From NCBI GenBank assembly GCA_947175515.1, contig CAMWNA010000005.1, positions 1 through 41,808 of the forward strand: 41,808 nt of DNA, in the 5' to 3' direction. The stretch comes from an uncultured Clostridia bacterium. GTDB lineage: Bacteria; Bacillota; Clostridia; Christensenellales; Borkfalkiaceae. The position numbers and the translations under genes were made by a program. Below, piece by piece: positions 9,534 to 16,604 of this stretch; position 1 is the stretch's first letter, and each line of letters opens with the position of its first letter. The notes under the pieces were generated by a model. The model was not told the origin of the DNA, searched no databases, and saw only the letters and a list, made by a program, of their open reading frames with translations.

Positions 9534-9562
9534 ATTATACCACATAATTAAACGTTTTGCAA
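9534..9562 (-). promoter_or_regulatory. Sigma-70 type promoter of the uvrC operon
   Basis: On the minus strand, TTGCAA is followed by a 17-nt spacer and TATAAT, with TGG just before the -10 (extended -10). The predicted transcription start is near 9527, only about 8 nt before the uvrC ATG at 9519. This is inferred from the match to consensus; no start site is known. Confidence 0.7.
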
Positions 9563-9588
9563 TATTATAGCCACTGTTTGGGCAATAT

Positions 9589-9618
9589 AAAAGGCTCTGC
9601 TACAAAGCAGAGCCTTTT
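9589..9618 (-). terminator. Terminator of the pectate lyase gene
   Basis: A perfect 13-bp inverted repeat (AAAAGGCTCTGCT / AGCAGAGCCTTTT) with loop ACAA lies 11 bp after the pectate lyase stop. The A/T ends of the stem provide a U-tract on the minus strand. It separates this gene from the uvrC promoter. Confidence 0.85.
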
Positions 9619-9629
9619 AATAGCTTAAA

Positions 9630-12455
9630 TTAATTTACGGATACATAATTACTCGGTTTCAATACGCCTGCCATATTTAAGCAATCAAGCCTAGCCTGTT
9701 CAGCTGAAGTTAATCTTGAAGCTTGTGTTTTACTGTCCTTATAATAGAATGCGGAAGAGTCGGTATCAAACGTTTTATTAAATATATTATCGTTTGATAC
9801 TGTTTGCGTACGCGATGTGGCTACTGTTACGTTATAAGCAGTGGTATTGAGTTTATATTTATCGTCAACGCCCGTTTCTATAATCGCACAATTATAGAGT
9901 TTAGCTACCCCTCTATACGTAGTATTGTTATCTTTATAATCTTGGGTTACTACAGGATTCAAAGCGTTTTCAAAATAACACGCCTCTATAAACGCATATC
10001 CACCGGCACGGATAGACATATTTGTACCCGTAGATTTATAGTAATAATTGTTGTACATATGCATGTTGGCTTGCCTTGCAAGCGGAAGACGCGACTGGCA
10101 TTTGTCATAGAAATTATGATGGAACGTTATATTCGCAGATTTGTGCGAATCGCCTCCGCCGATAAGTCCTGTTTTATGGGTTTCAATATAGTGGTTATAT
10201 GCAATAGTTACGTACGCAGTACCTTTGAAGTCTGTACTACCGTCTCCGTCGTGTTTATCCTGCTCGTTACATACGTCCCAATAATTCATTCCGATATTAA
10301 ACGTATTATTATGCAACCATATTCTGGTGGAAGTGAATTTTTCTAAGGAAGTAACGCTGGTGCTACCTTCAAAACTGCAAGCATCTTCAGTGTAATCACT
10401 GAACGTTAAATTCTTAATTTCTATAGAGTTTGATTTTTTCCAAGTCAATCCCCATTGGAATAAACCAGCATCGGTTCCTATTCCCTCTACCGTTACATTT
10501 TCCGCACCTGAGATCTGACAATCGTTCCAGCAAGAGTCAAATTCCTTTTTGGAATCGTCCCATTTCAAAGTGCCCTCAAGATTATCTAAAACTGTGGCAA
10601 CAGATGTATTATAGGTATTAAAGCCACCGTCCGACAATTGCTTCTGCGTATAATTCTGCTTTGATAATGTTGCGCCACCATGCCCGAGCGTATTTTCTAT
10701 GACCACATCGGGAGTAATATCGTCGCCGATGTGCCCACTCGTATTATATTCAATGGTGTTCCAAGTAGCAGCGCCTATAGTACCGACTATTCTTATAATT
10801 ACAGGCTTGGAAGACTTAGAAAGATTTTGTAAAATCTTTACTATACCCTTACACGTAGTGCTTCCCAACTGCGCCGTTACACTATTCTTCGTTGCTTCTG
10901 TGACGTAAATTATCTGTGCGTTAGATTTCGGAGTACCGTCATTATTGTAACCGCCGACGCCGGAAGTCGCATTGAAGTGCGCATAACCGGACCTGTCCTG
11001 AGCCGTTACCGTTATATTCTCCTTAACGGTTACTTTATCTCCCGCAACCACTTGAACGTCGTAAATACCTGCAGCGATACCGACTATATCTGCACGCACG
11101 GTAGCCGTTTCGTCATTAACGCGAACAAGTTCATCATCTATTTCTACATATTTACTGTCGCTTTCCGAATGTTTTTTATAATGAACGGAATAACTGTTTT
11201 CACTAACGTTTTTAACCTTGGGGAATTCAACGTAAATCCCTTCGTCGTAGCCTGCGCATGCAGAAATTTTTAAATCATCGGAAAGGTTTGCTCCCCATCG
11301 AGCATAGTAGGTTTTATCGCCGTTATCTGTATTTGTAACCGCAGTAACTTTTGTTCCGCCGCTATTTGCCGTATACCAGCCTATAAAGGTATATCCGTTT
11401 CTGGTGACGTTTGTTGGCAAGATTACACCCGTGCCGTAAACGTAAGAATTAACGTTTCCTGAAACCGTACCGCCGTTTGCATTCAATGTGATTGAATAAG
11501 TTTTAGGCGTCCACTTTGCCCAATACTCAACGTCGCCTTCCGCCGTAGAAGGGATTTGAGAATAAGCTCTACCGGTAAAGTTTTCGTTATCGTACCAGCC
11601 GGCAAAATCGTAATAATTTTTCTCAGGTATAGGAAGCTCTTTTGCAACGCCTTCCTGATATTCGTTAACCTCTTCAGACAGAGCACCGCCGTTCGCGTGA
11701 AGCGTTACGTTGCCTGTTTTACTCTGCCAGCGGGCATAAAAAGTTTTAGCGCCTGAGTCGGTCGCGGAAATAGCCGTAACCCTGTTGCCGCCTTCGTTTT
11801 GAGTATACCATCCAAGGAACCTGTAACCCGTGCGCTCAGGCTCGGGAAGTTCATAATACGTACCGTAGGAATATTCCGTAACGTTGGTTTTAAGCGTACC
11901 CCCGTTAGTGTTCAACGTTAAACCGTATTTATTAGCATTCCACTTTGCATAGAACGTTTTATCTCCGGAATCAGAATCACCGATTACCCTTACCGCTTCG
12001 CCATTAAAGCCTTCGTTTTCATACCAGCCGACGAAAACGTAACCAGTTTTTTCAGCCGAAGGCAATTCCGCGCCTTTAAGATAAGTATAAGAATCAAGCT
12101 CCCCTAAAAGCATACCTCCGTTCAATTCAAACGTAACGCTGAAGGTCTTTGCAGTCCATTTAGCATAGAAGGTCTTATTCCCCGTATCCGTTGAAGAAAT
12201 CTTAGTGATAATTTCACCTTCATAGTCGGAATCGGCGTACCATCCGACGAAATCAAAATTATCCCTTGTAGGAATAGGCAAAATAACTTCAGAGCCTTCT
12301 TTGTAAGAAGTAAGTTCTTCCTCCACGGTACCGCCTTTTAATACAAGCTTAACACTGTGTGAAGTACCGTCCACGCCGCCGAAAATGTCGCACGCGGACA
12401 TTGTAATCATTGATAGTGCAAGTATAATTGCAATAAATGCTTTTCTGAATTTCAT
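9630..12455 (-). CDS. Secreted lipoprotein with five InlB-type repeats and a family 1 pectate lyase domain
   Basis: The 941-residue protein starts with a lipoprotein signal peptide ending in a lipobox (TMSAC, cysteine 22), so it should be tethered outside the cell membrane. Residues about 32-392 hold five repeats of about 71 residues of the InlB B-repeat/Flg_new type, each with an NGG turn, a GWY core and a Y(A)(K/R)W end. A short beta-rich, Fn3-like stretch follows (about 395-490). The rest is a PL1 pectate lyase beta-helix: RIWLHNNTF, the calcium-site region DGDGSTDFK followed by VTIAYNHY, and HHNFYDKCQSRLPLAR with the likely catalytic arginine. It should cleave polygalacturonate by beta-elimination at the cell surface. 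It has its own promoter, a GAGAGGAG ribosome site 5 nt before the ATG, and a terminator, so it is monocistronic. Confidence 0.9.
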   Translation of the reverse strand: MKFRKAFIAIILALSMITMSACDIFGGVDGTSHSVKLVLKGGTVEEELTSYKEGSEVILPIPTRDNFDFVGWYADSDYEGEIITKISSTDTGNKTFYAKWTAKTFSVTFELNGGMLLGELDSYTYLKGAELPSAEKTGYVFVGWYENEGFNGEAVRVIGDSDSGDKTFYAKWNANKYGLTLNTNGGTLKTNVTEYSYGTYYELPEPERTGYRFLGWYTQNEGGNRVTAISATDSGAKTFYARWQSKTGNVTLHANGGALSEEVNEYQEGVAKELPIPEKNYYDFAGWYDNENFTGRAYSQIPSTAEGDVEYWAKWTPKTYSITLNANGGTVSGNVNSYVYGTGVILPTNVTRNGYTFIGWYTANSGGTKVTAVTNTDNGDKTYYARWGANLSDDLKISACAGYDEGIYVEFPKVKNVSENSYSVHYKKHSESDSKYVEIDDELVRVNDETATVRADIVGIAAGIYDVQVVAGDKVTVKENITVTAQDRSGYAHFNATSGVGGYNNDGTPKSNAQIIYVTEATKNSVTAQLGSTTCKGIVKILQNLSKSSKPVIIRIVGTIGAATWNTIEYNTSGHIGDDITPDVVIENTLGHGGATLSKQNYTQKQLSDGGFNTYNTSVATVLDNLEGTLKWDDSKKEFDSCWNDCQISGAENVTVEGIGTDAGLFQWGLTWKKSNSIEIKNLTFSDYTEDACSFEGSTSVTSLEKFTSTRIWLHNNTFNIGMNYWDVCNEQDKHDGDGSTDFKGTAYVTIAYNHYIETHKTGLIGGGDSHKSANITFHHNFYDKCQSRLPLARQANMHMYNNYYYKSTGTNMSIRAGGYAFIEACYFENALNPVVTQDYKDNNTTYRGVAKLYNCAIIETGVDDKYKLNTTAYNVTVATSRTQTVSNDNIFNKTFDTDSSAFYYKDSKTQASRLTSAEQARLDCLNMAGVLKPSNYVSVN
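11279..12362 (-). repeat. Five tandem InlB/Flg_new-type protein repeats (coding)
   Basis: Five in-frame units of about 71 codons encode GWYxxxxxxG...FYAKW-type modules. The units differ clearly in sequence (for example GWYADSDYEG, GWYENEGFNG, GWYTQNEGG, GWYDNENFTG, GWYTANSGG), so this is an old duplication series rather than a recent or artefactual expansion. Boundaries are approximate. Confidence 0.85.
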
Positions 12456-12487
12456 TTTTCTCCTCTCAAAAAAATTATTGCATTATA

Positions 12488-12516
12488 ATTATATCACTAA
12501 ATGTTAGAAATTGCAA
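12488..12516 (-). promoter_or_regulatory. Promoter of the pectate lyase gene
   Basis: On the minus strand, TTGCAA, 17 nt and TATAAT are followed by a second TATAAT six bases later. The predicted start near 12481 leaves a 25-nt leader containing GAGAGGAG. The -35 hexamer is the same as that of the uvrC promoter. Confidence 0.7.
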
Positions 12517-12552
12517 TTTTTTGCAACTGGTTTTCTAAATTGAACAAAATGA

Positions 12553-12581
12553 AAAGACGCACGGTAATACCGTGCGTCTTT
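12553..12581 (-). terminator. Terminator after the ArsR-type regulator
   Basis: A perfect 13-bp stem (AAAGACGCACGGT / ACCGTGCGTCTTT) has a 3-nt loop AAT. It begins at the last base of the regulator's stop codon and gives a short U-tract on the minus strand (GTCTTTTC). Confidence 0.82.
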
Positions 12582-12919
12582 CAGCAACCGAGAAACTCAA
12601 CGCCTTTTAGCATAACGTCGTTTACGGTATCGTTGACAAGACTGTAAAAAATTATTTTGCCCTGCCGTTCGCTTTTTACTATTCCCAGATTTTTCAAAAG
12701 CCTTAACTGGTGTGAAACAGTAGTCTGATTAATCTGAAGCACGCGCGACAAATCAGTTACGCACATTTCCGAAATTGCCAAAGCCGATAACATTCTAACA
12801 CGCGTCGGGTCTGCAAATATAGAAAAAAAACAAACGATACTGTCAAGAACGTCGCCTTCCGGAACGTATTCTTTGACCAAATCTTTTGTGCGTCTATCCA
12901 ATAACATAGTTTCAAGCAT
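12581..12919 (-). CDS. ArsR/SmtB family winged-helix repressor
   Basis: The protein is 112 residues from the second methionine. I prefer this start because AGGAGG lies 8 nt before it and overlaps the ATG at 12937 chosen by the ORF track. The recognition helix region (LSRVLQINQTTVSHQLRLLKNLGIV) and wing (SERQGKIIFYSL) are clear ArsR family features. Of the CadC-type alpha-3 metal site (ELCVCD) only one cysteine remains (EMCVTDL), and the alpha-5 zinc site (DxH...HxxE) is not present in NDTVNDVMLKGVEFLGC, although a terminal cysteine exists. It lies 92 bp downstream of copA on the same strand, which suggests a role in metal control, but the sensed signal cannot be read from the sequence. Confidence 0.88.
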   Translation of the reverse strand: MLETMLLDRRTKDLVKEYVPEGDVLDSIVCFFSIFADPTRVRMLSALAISEMCVTDLSRVLQINQTTVSHQLRLLKNLGIVKSERQGKIIFYSLVNDTVNDVMLKGVEFLGC

Positions 12920-13011
12920 ACTGAAAACCTCCTGCATAAATTATAATGCCGCGTATGCTTATATGTCAAAACGTTATATTGACGCATTAAGTCATAAATA
13001 AAGTAATTTTG

Positions 13012-13227
13012 TCACTTACTCTCTATCGACGTAACCGTATATCCCGCTTCGCTTATTACAGATGTTATTACGCTATCTTCAACGGCTTCCCTGCTTCTTA
13101 CAACCGCAAGCTTCTTTTTAAGTTTTACGTCAGCCGAAACGACGCCCTCAACCGCGGAAAGAGCCTTTTCTACGCGATTTGCGCAATGTTCGCAACACAT
13201 ACCGTCAATATAAACGATTTTTTTCAT
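13012..13227 (-). other. C-terminal CopZ-like domain of CopA with candidate internal start
   Basis: In frame within copA, the last 71 codons begin MKKIVYIDGMCCEHCANRV, which looks like a free-standing copper chaperone with the CxxC metal site. The ATG is preceded by AAAGGAAG with 8 nt between, a reasonable ribosome site. The full reading frame through it is open, so the fusion is also made. Separate production is inference. Confidence 0.45.
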
Positions 13228-15474
13228 AAACATATCTTCCTTTATAAATTTTTTATTTTTATATCTTAAAAGCCGCAATGCGTTACATACAACGAATAGC
13301 GAGCTTAAGCTCATACACAAAGCTGCAATCATAGGTGTAAACGAAAAACCGAGGGTGGAGAATGCACCTGCCGCAACGGGTATCATAACCACGTTATAGA
13401 AGAACGCCCAGAAAAGGTTTTCCTTTATATTGCGCACCGTTGCCCTGCTTAAATCGAACACCGTATCAAGCGTGCGTAAATCTTCACTTACGAGAACGAC
13501 TCCTGCGGAATCGATTGCAACGTCCGTTCCGTTTCCCATAGCAATTCCCACGTCAGCCTGTTTAAGCGCGGGAGAATCGTTTATTCCGTCGCCAACCATT
13601 GAAACACAACCGCCGACAGACTGCACGTTTTTTACCGCATTCAGCTTATCTTCAGGCATTACCTCTGCAACGTATTCGTCGATACCGACGCTTTCCGCCA
13701 CCGCTTTCGCCGTCTTTTCACTATCGCCGGTAAGCATCGCAATACGCATTCCTCGTGCTTTCAGTAAAGCGACAGCCTGCGCGCTTCCTTCCTTAACCGT
13801 ATCGGCAACCGCAATTAACGCAAGTACCGACTTACCGTCGGCAAAATAGAGCACCGTTTTGCCCTGAGCAGATAATTCCTCCTCACGGGCTTTGACTTCA
13901 TTTGATATTTTTATGCCGTGCAAAAGCTTTACATTACCCAAAAGATAGGTTATACCTTTGTAATCGGCACTGGCGCCCTGCCCGACGGTATATTCGAATG
14001 ATGAAACTTCGACGCTTTCTTCGGCATAATCAACCACGCATTTTGCAAGCGGATGATTTGAATTTTTTTCTATACCGCAGGCAATTTTTAAAACCTCGTC
14101 TTTATCGCAGTTAAAGGTAACGACGTCAGTCACCCTTGGTTTGCCTTCGGTAATGGTCGCCGTTTTATCCAGCAAAACCGAATTTATTTCACTGACCTTT
14201 TGCAGGTTTTCGGCATCCTTAAAAAGTATTCCCAAGCTTGCCGCCCTTCCAGTCGCCGTCATAATCGCCACGGGCGTCGCAAGGCCCAAAGCACACGGAC
14301 AGGAAACAACGAGAACGTTTATTGCGTAAGTTACGCAATGGTCGGCGTTGAAACCTCTATCGATTATCAGCCATATAACGAACGTTAAAAGCGCAACCGC
14401 CGTGACTGCAGGCACGAAAATTCCAGCAACCTTATCAGCAAACTTCTGAATAGGCGCCTTACTTGCGCCGGCCTCGCGCACCATAGTTATTATTTTAGAA
14501 AGCGTAGTCTGTCCGCCCACACGCTCGGCTTGTAATTTTATCAAGCCGCTTTTAACGAGTGCGGCGGAAGTAGCCTCGTCGCCTACCGTAACCTCCACCG
14601 GAAGGCTTTCGCCTGTTATCGCGCATTTATCAACAAACGAACTACCGAAAACAATTTTGCCGTCAACGGGAATATATTCGCCCTGTTTAACAACTACGAT
14701 ATCACCCTCTTTAACTTCCTTCAAGGATACGGTTTTCTGCCGTCCGTCGACTTCGACAGTTACGTTATCGGGGGCGAGCTTCAAAAGCTTTTCAATCTCA
14801 CCGCCAGTCCTGCTTTTAGAAAGCTCCTCAAGCCATTTGCCGACGGTCACCAACGCGAGAATCGTTGCAGCCGATTCGAAATGCAAGTGCATATGAAGCT
14901 CTACCCAATCACCGTTACCGTTAGCAGTTCCGACAAACACTAGCACGGTTAATACCAGCGAATATATAAACGAAACGCCGGAGCCCAGCGCAACGAGGGT
15001 ATCCATATTTGGAACGCGTTTAAAAAGCACGACTGCGCCGTTTTTGAAAAAGGCATAGTTTAGGCCTATAATTGCCGCAGAAAGCACACACTGATAGAGT
15101 GCGAACCAACGAGCATTGCCTTTTTCGGGATTCAAAAAAGGCGGCACAGGAGCACCGAACATATGCCCCATAGAAACGTACATAAGCGGAACCAAAAGGC
15201 AAACTGAAATTATAAACCTTATAAAGGTTTTTCTATCACGCGGCTTTAAACCCTTTGGTGCCTCGCTTTCGCGGCTTATACCGTAGCCGAGTGATTTAAC
15301 CGTTGAAAATATTGCCTCTTCACCCGTCACGCCTTCGTCGAATTCAACCTTCATTGATTTAGCCATAAGGCTAACTTCGCAAAGCGTTACGCCGTCAATT
15401 TTACTTACCGCTTTTTCTATTCCGGAAGAACAAGCCGAACAAGTCATTCCTGTTACATTATATCTTTCTGTCAC
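13012..15474 (-). CDS. copA: Copper-exporting P1B-type ATPase with N- and C-terminal HMA domains
   Basis: The 820-residue protein has an N-terminal heavy-metal-associated domain (GMTCSACSSGIEKA), the actuator TGES loop, the transmembrane CPC motif at 392-394, SNHPLA and GDGIND, all expected for a Cu(I) exporter. The phosphorylation motif reads DKTAT (436-440) instead of DKTGT. A second HMA domain (GMCCEHCANRVEKAL) is fused at the C-terminus and could also be made alone from an internal start. The initiation codon is GTG at 15474 with GGAG 6 nt upstream. It follows the nitroreductase by 29 bp and precedes the ArsR-type regulator, so the three may form one copper or redox-stress operon. Confidence 0.93.
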   Translation of the reverse strand: MTERYNVTGMTCSACSSGIEKAVSKIDGVTLCEVSLMAKSMKVEFDEGVTGEEAIFSTVKSLGYGISRESEAPKGLKPRDRKTFIRFIISVCLLVPLMYVSMGHMFGAPVPPFLNPEKGNARWFALYQCVLSAAIIGLNYAFFKNGAVVLFKRVPNMDTLVALGSGVSFIYSLVLTVLVFVGTANGNGDWVELHMHLHFESAATILALVTVGKWLEELSKSRTGGEIEKLLKLAPDNVTVEVDGRQKTVSLKEVKEGDIVVVKQGEYIPVDGKIVFGSSFVDKCAITGESLPVEVTVGDEATSAALVKSGLIKLQAERVGGQTTLSKIITMVREAGASKAPIQKFADKVAGIFVPAVTAVALLTFVIWLIIDRGFNADHCVTYAINVLVVSCPCALGLATPVAIMTATGRAASLGILFKDAENLQKVSEINSVLLDKTATITEGKPRVTDVVTFNCDKDEVLKIACGIEKNSNHPLAKCVVDYAEESVEVSSFEYTVGQGASADYKGITYLLGNVKLLHGIKISNEVKAREEELSAQGKTVLYFADGKSVLALIAVADTVKEGSAQAVALLKARGMRIAMLTGDSEKTAKAVAESVGIDEYVAEVMPEDKLNAVKNVQSVGGCVSMVGDGINDSPALKQADVGIAMGNGTDVAIDSAGVVLVSEDLRTLDTVFDLSRATVRNIKENLFWAFFYNVVMIPVAAGAFSTLGFSFTPMIAALCMSLSSLFVVCNALRLLRYKNKKFIKEDMFMKKIVYIDGMCCEHCANRVEKALSAVEGVVSADVKLKKKLAVVRSREAVEDSVITSVISEAGYTVTSIESK

Positions 15475-15503
15475 ATCTTTCTCCGTTTAAGTTTTTGACT
15501 GCA

Positions 15504-16019
15504 TCAAAGAAATTTAACCGTTTCTTCCATTGGTCTGAACATAGAATGCCCTGCCGCAGGCTTACTGTCCTCAGCAGGATATCCAAGCGGCAGAATTGCG
15601 ACTATTTGCTCGTTTCGGGGCATAGAAAACGCTTCGCGGATTTTTTCGGGGTCATAGTAACCTACCCAACAGGAACCGATACCAAGCTCCCAAGCCTGCA
15701 GCATAACATGAGTGCAGACGATAGAGCAGTCAATCTCCCCAGTGTGATATTCTGAAGTAAAAGGGTTCTTCCACTCCCTTTCCTTTACCGACGTAAAAAT
15801 TATAGCCGTGCTCGCGCCGAATACAAATTTCGACAAAGCCTTTAATTTTTCAATGGCTTCCTCGCTTCTTAAAACGTAAAGTTTTTGCGGTTGATTGTTG
15901 CAAGCCGTAGGCGCAACGTTGGCTGCCTCCAATAAAATTTTCAGTTTTTCGTCTTCGATTTTCTTTTCCGAAAACTTGCGCACAGAATAGCGCGATTTTA
16001 CAAGTTCTATGAAATTCAT
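15504..16019 (-). CDS. Nitroreductase family FMN oxidoreductase
   Basis: The 171-residue protein opens with SRYSVRKFSEKKI, the conserved N-terminal FMN-phosphate binding arginines of nitroreductases, and has APTACNNQPQ and the C-terminal ILPLGYPAE segment. The length fits the small single-domain subgroup that dimerises and reduces nitro compounds, quinones or flavins with NAD(P)H. AAGGAGG lies just before the ATG. It is the first gene of the nitroreductase-copA(-arsR) run and is divergent from an HxlR regulator, a very common pairing in which HxlR responds to electrophiles or redox stress. Confidence 0.92.
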   Translation of the reverse strand: MNFIELVKSRYSVRKFSEKKIEDEKLKILLEAANVAPTACNNQPQKLYVLRSEEAIEKLKALSKFVFGASTAIIFTSVKEREWKNPFTSEYHTGEIDCSIVCTHVMLQAWELGIGSCWVGYYDPEKIREAFSMPRNEQIVAILPLGYPAEDSKPAAGHSMFRPMEETVKFL

Positions 16020-16041
16020 AGGATCCTCCTTTCAAATTTCG

Positions 16042-16094
16042 TTGACAAAAGCTTTCATCTGATACTATAATAACACAAGCTTTCCGTTTGTCAA
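16042..16094. promoter_or_regulatory. Overlapping divergent promoters sharing one -10 region
   Basis: On the plus strand, TTGACA (16042-16047), 18 nt and TATAAT (16066-16071) point to hxlR. On the minus strand, TTGACA (16094-16089), 16 nt and TATTAT (16072-16067) point to the nitroreductase. The two -10 elements occupy almost the same bases, so polymerase can bind only one at a time, and each transcript crosses the -35 of the other. Confidence 0.72.
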
Positions 16095-16098
16095 GAAC

Positions 16099-16112
16099 GC
16101 ACTTTAAAGTGC
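16099..16112. promoter_or_regulatory. Perfect 14-bp palindrome, candidate HxlR operator
   Basis: GCACTTTAAAGTGC is a perfect palindrome between the plus-strand promoter and the hxlR ribosome site, next to the minus-strand -35. The position suits a repressor acting on both genes. A second, imperfect inverted repeat (CTTAC...GTAAG, 16118-16137) overlaps the Shine-Dalgarno region. Confidence 0.5.
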
Positions 16113-16145
16113 AATACTTACCTTTTGGAAAGTAAGGAGATAACT

Positions 16146-16520
16146 ATGGATGAAGAAATTTTAAAAAGCTGCAGCTGCCCTTTGGACGCAACACTTGCCG
16201 TTATCGGCGGAAAATATAAGATTGATATAATCTACTATCTGTTCGGAAGAACGCTCAGGTACAGTCAGCTCGCAAAGCTTATAGGCGCTACGCCGAAAAT
16301 GCTTGCCGAACAGCTTAAACAGCTTGAACGCGACGGCATAGTCAAACGCGTTCTATACCCCGTCGTACCGCCTAAAACCGAGTATTCTTTAACACCTCTC
16401 GGTGAGGAACTGCGTGCGTCTCTTCTTGAAATGTATAAATTCGGACAAAGACTGTATGCGCTCAGCAATATAAAGCCTAGGTGCGGCGCCGCAGAAGATT
16501 TGGCGCGGCTTCAAAACTGA
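16146..16520 (+). CDS. HxlR family winged-helix transcriptional regulator
   Basis: I start the 124-residue protein at MDEEILKSCSCPLD because AAGGAG sits 6 nt before that ATG; the ORF track start is seven codons earlier. The cysteine near the N-terminus (SCSCPLDATLAVIGGKYKIDII) is the position used for redox or aldehyde sensing in HxlR/HypR proteins. The helix-turn-helix and wing follow (LRYSQLAKLIGATPKMLAEQL, then PPKTEYSLTPLGEEL). It is likely to control itself and the divergent nitroreductase. The CSC arrangement offers two cysteines, so a disulfide or adduct switch is possible but unproved. Confidence 0.92.
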   Translation: MDEEILKSCSCPLDATLAVIGGKYKIDIIYYLFGRTLRYSQLAKLIGATPKMLAEQLKQLERDGIVKRVLYPVVPPKTEYSLTPLGEELRASLLEMYKFGQRLYALSNIKPRCGAAEDLARLQN

Positions 16521-16537
16521 ATAACATTATTAATTTT

Positions 16538-16576
16538 AAAGCCTGATTGCCGTTTTGTCAACGGTAATCAGGCTTT
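16538..16576. terminator. Bidirectional terminator between hxlR and the asparaginase gene
   Basis: AAAGCCTGATTGCCGTT and AACGGTAATCAGGCTTT pair over 17 bp with one G-T wobble around a 5-nt loop. It lies between two converging genes, and the A/T ends of the stem supply a U-tract in both directions. Confidence 0.85.
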
Positions 16577-16604
16577 ATTGATATTAAATTTTAACTACGG
16601 TTAA

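Noticed and set aside
9804-10346. Plus-strand 180-aa ORF
   Set aside because: It lies antisense to the pectate lyase domain; composition is random-looking and the minus frame is clearly the gene.
11279-12362. CRISPR-like or recent tandem repeat expansion
   Set aside because: The periodicity is at protein level (about 71 codons) with diverged DNA; there are no short identical repeats with unique spacers.
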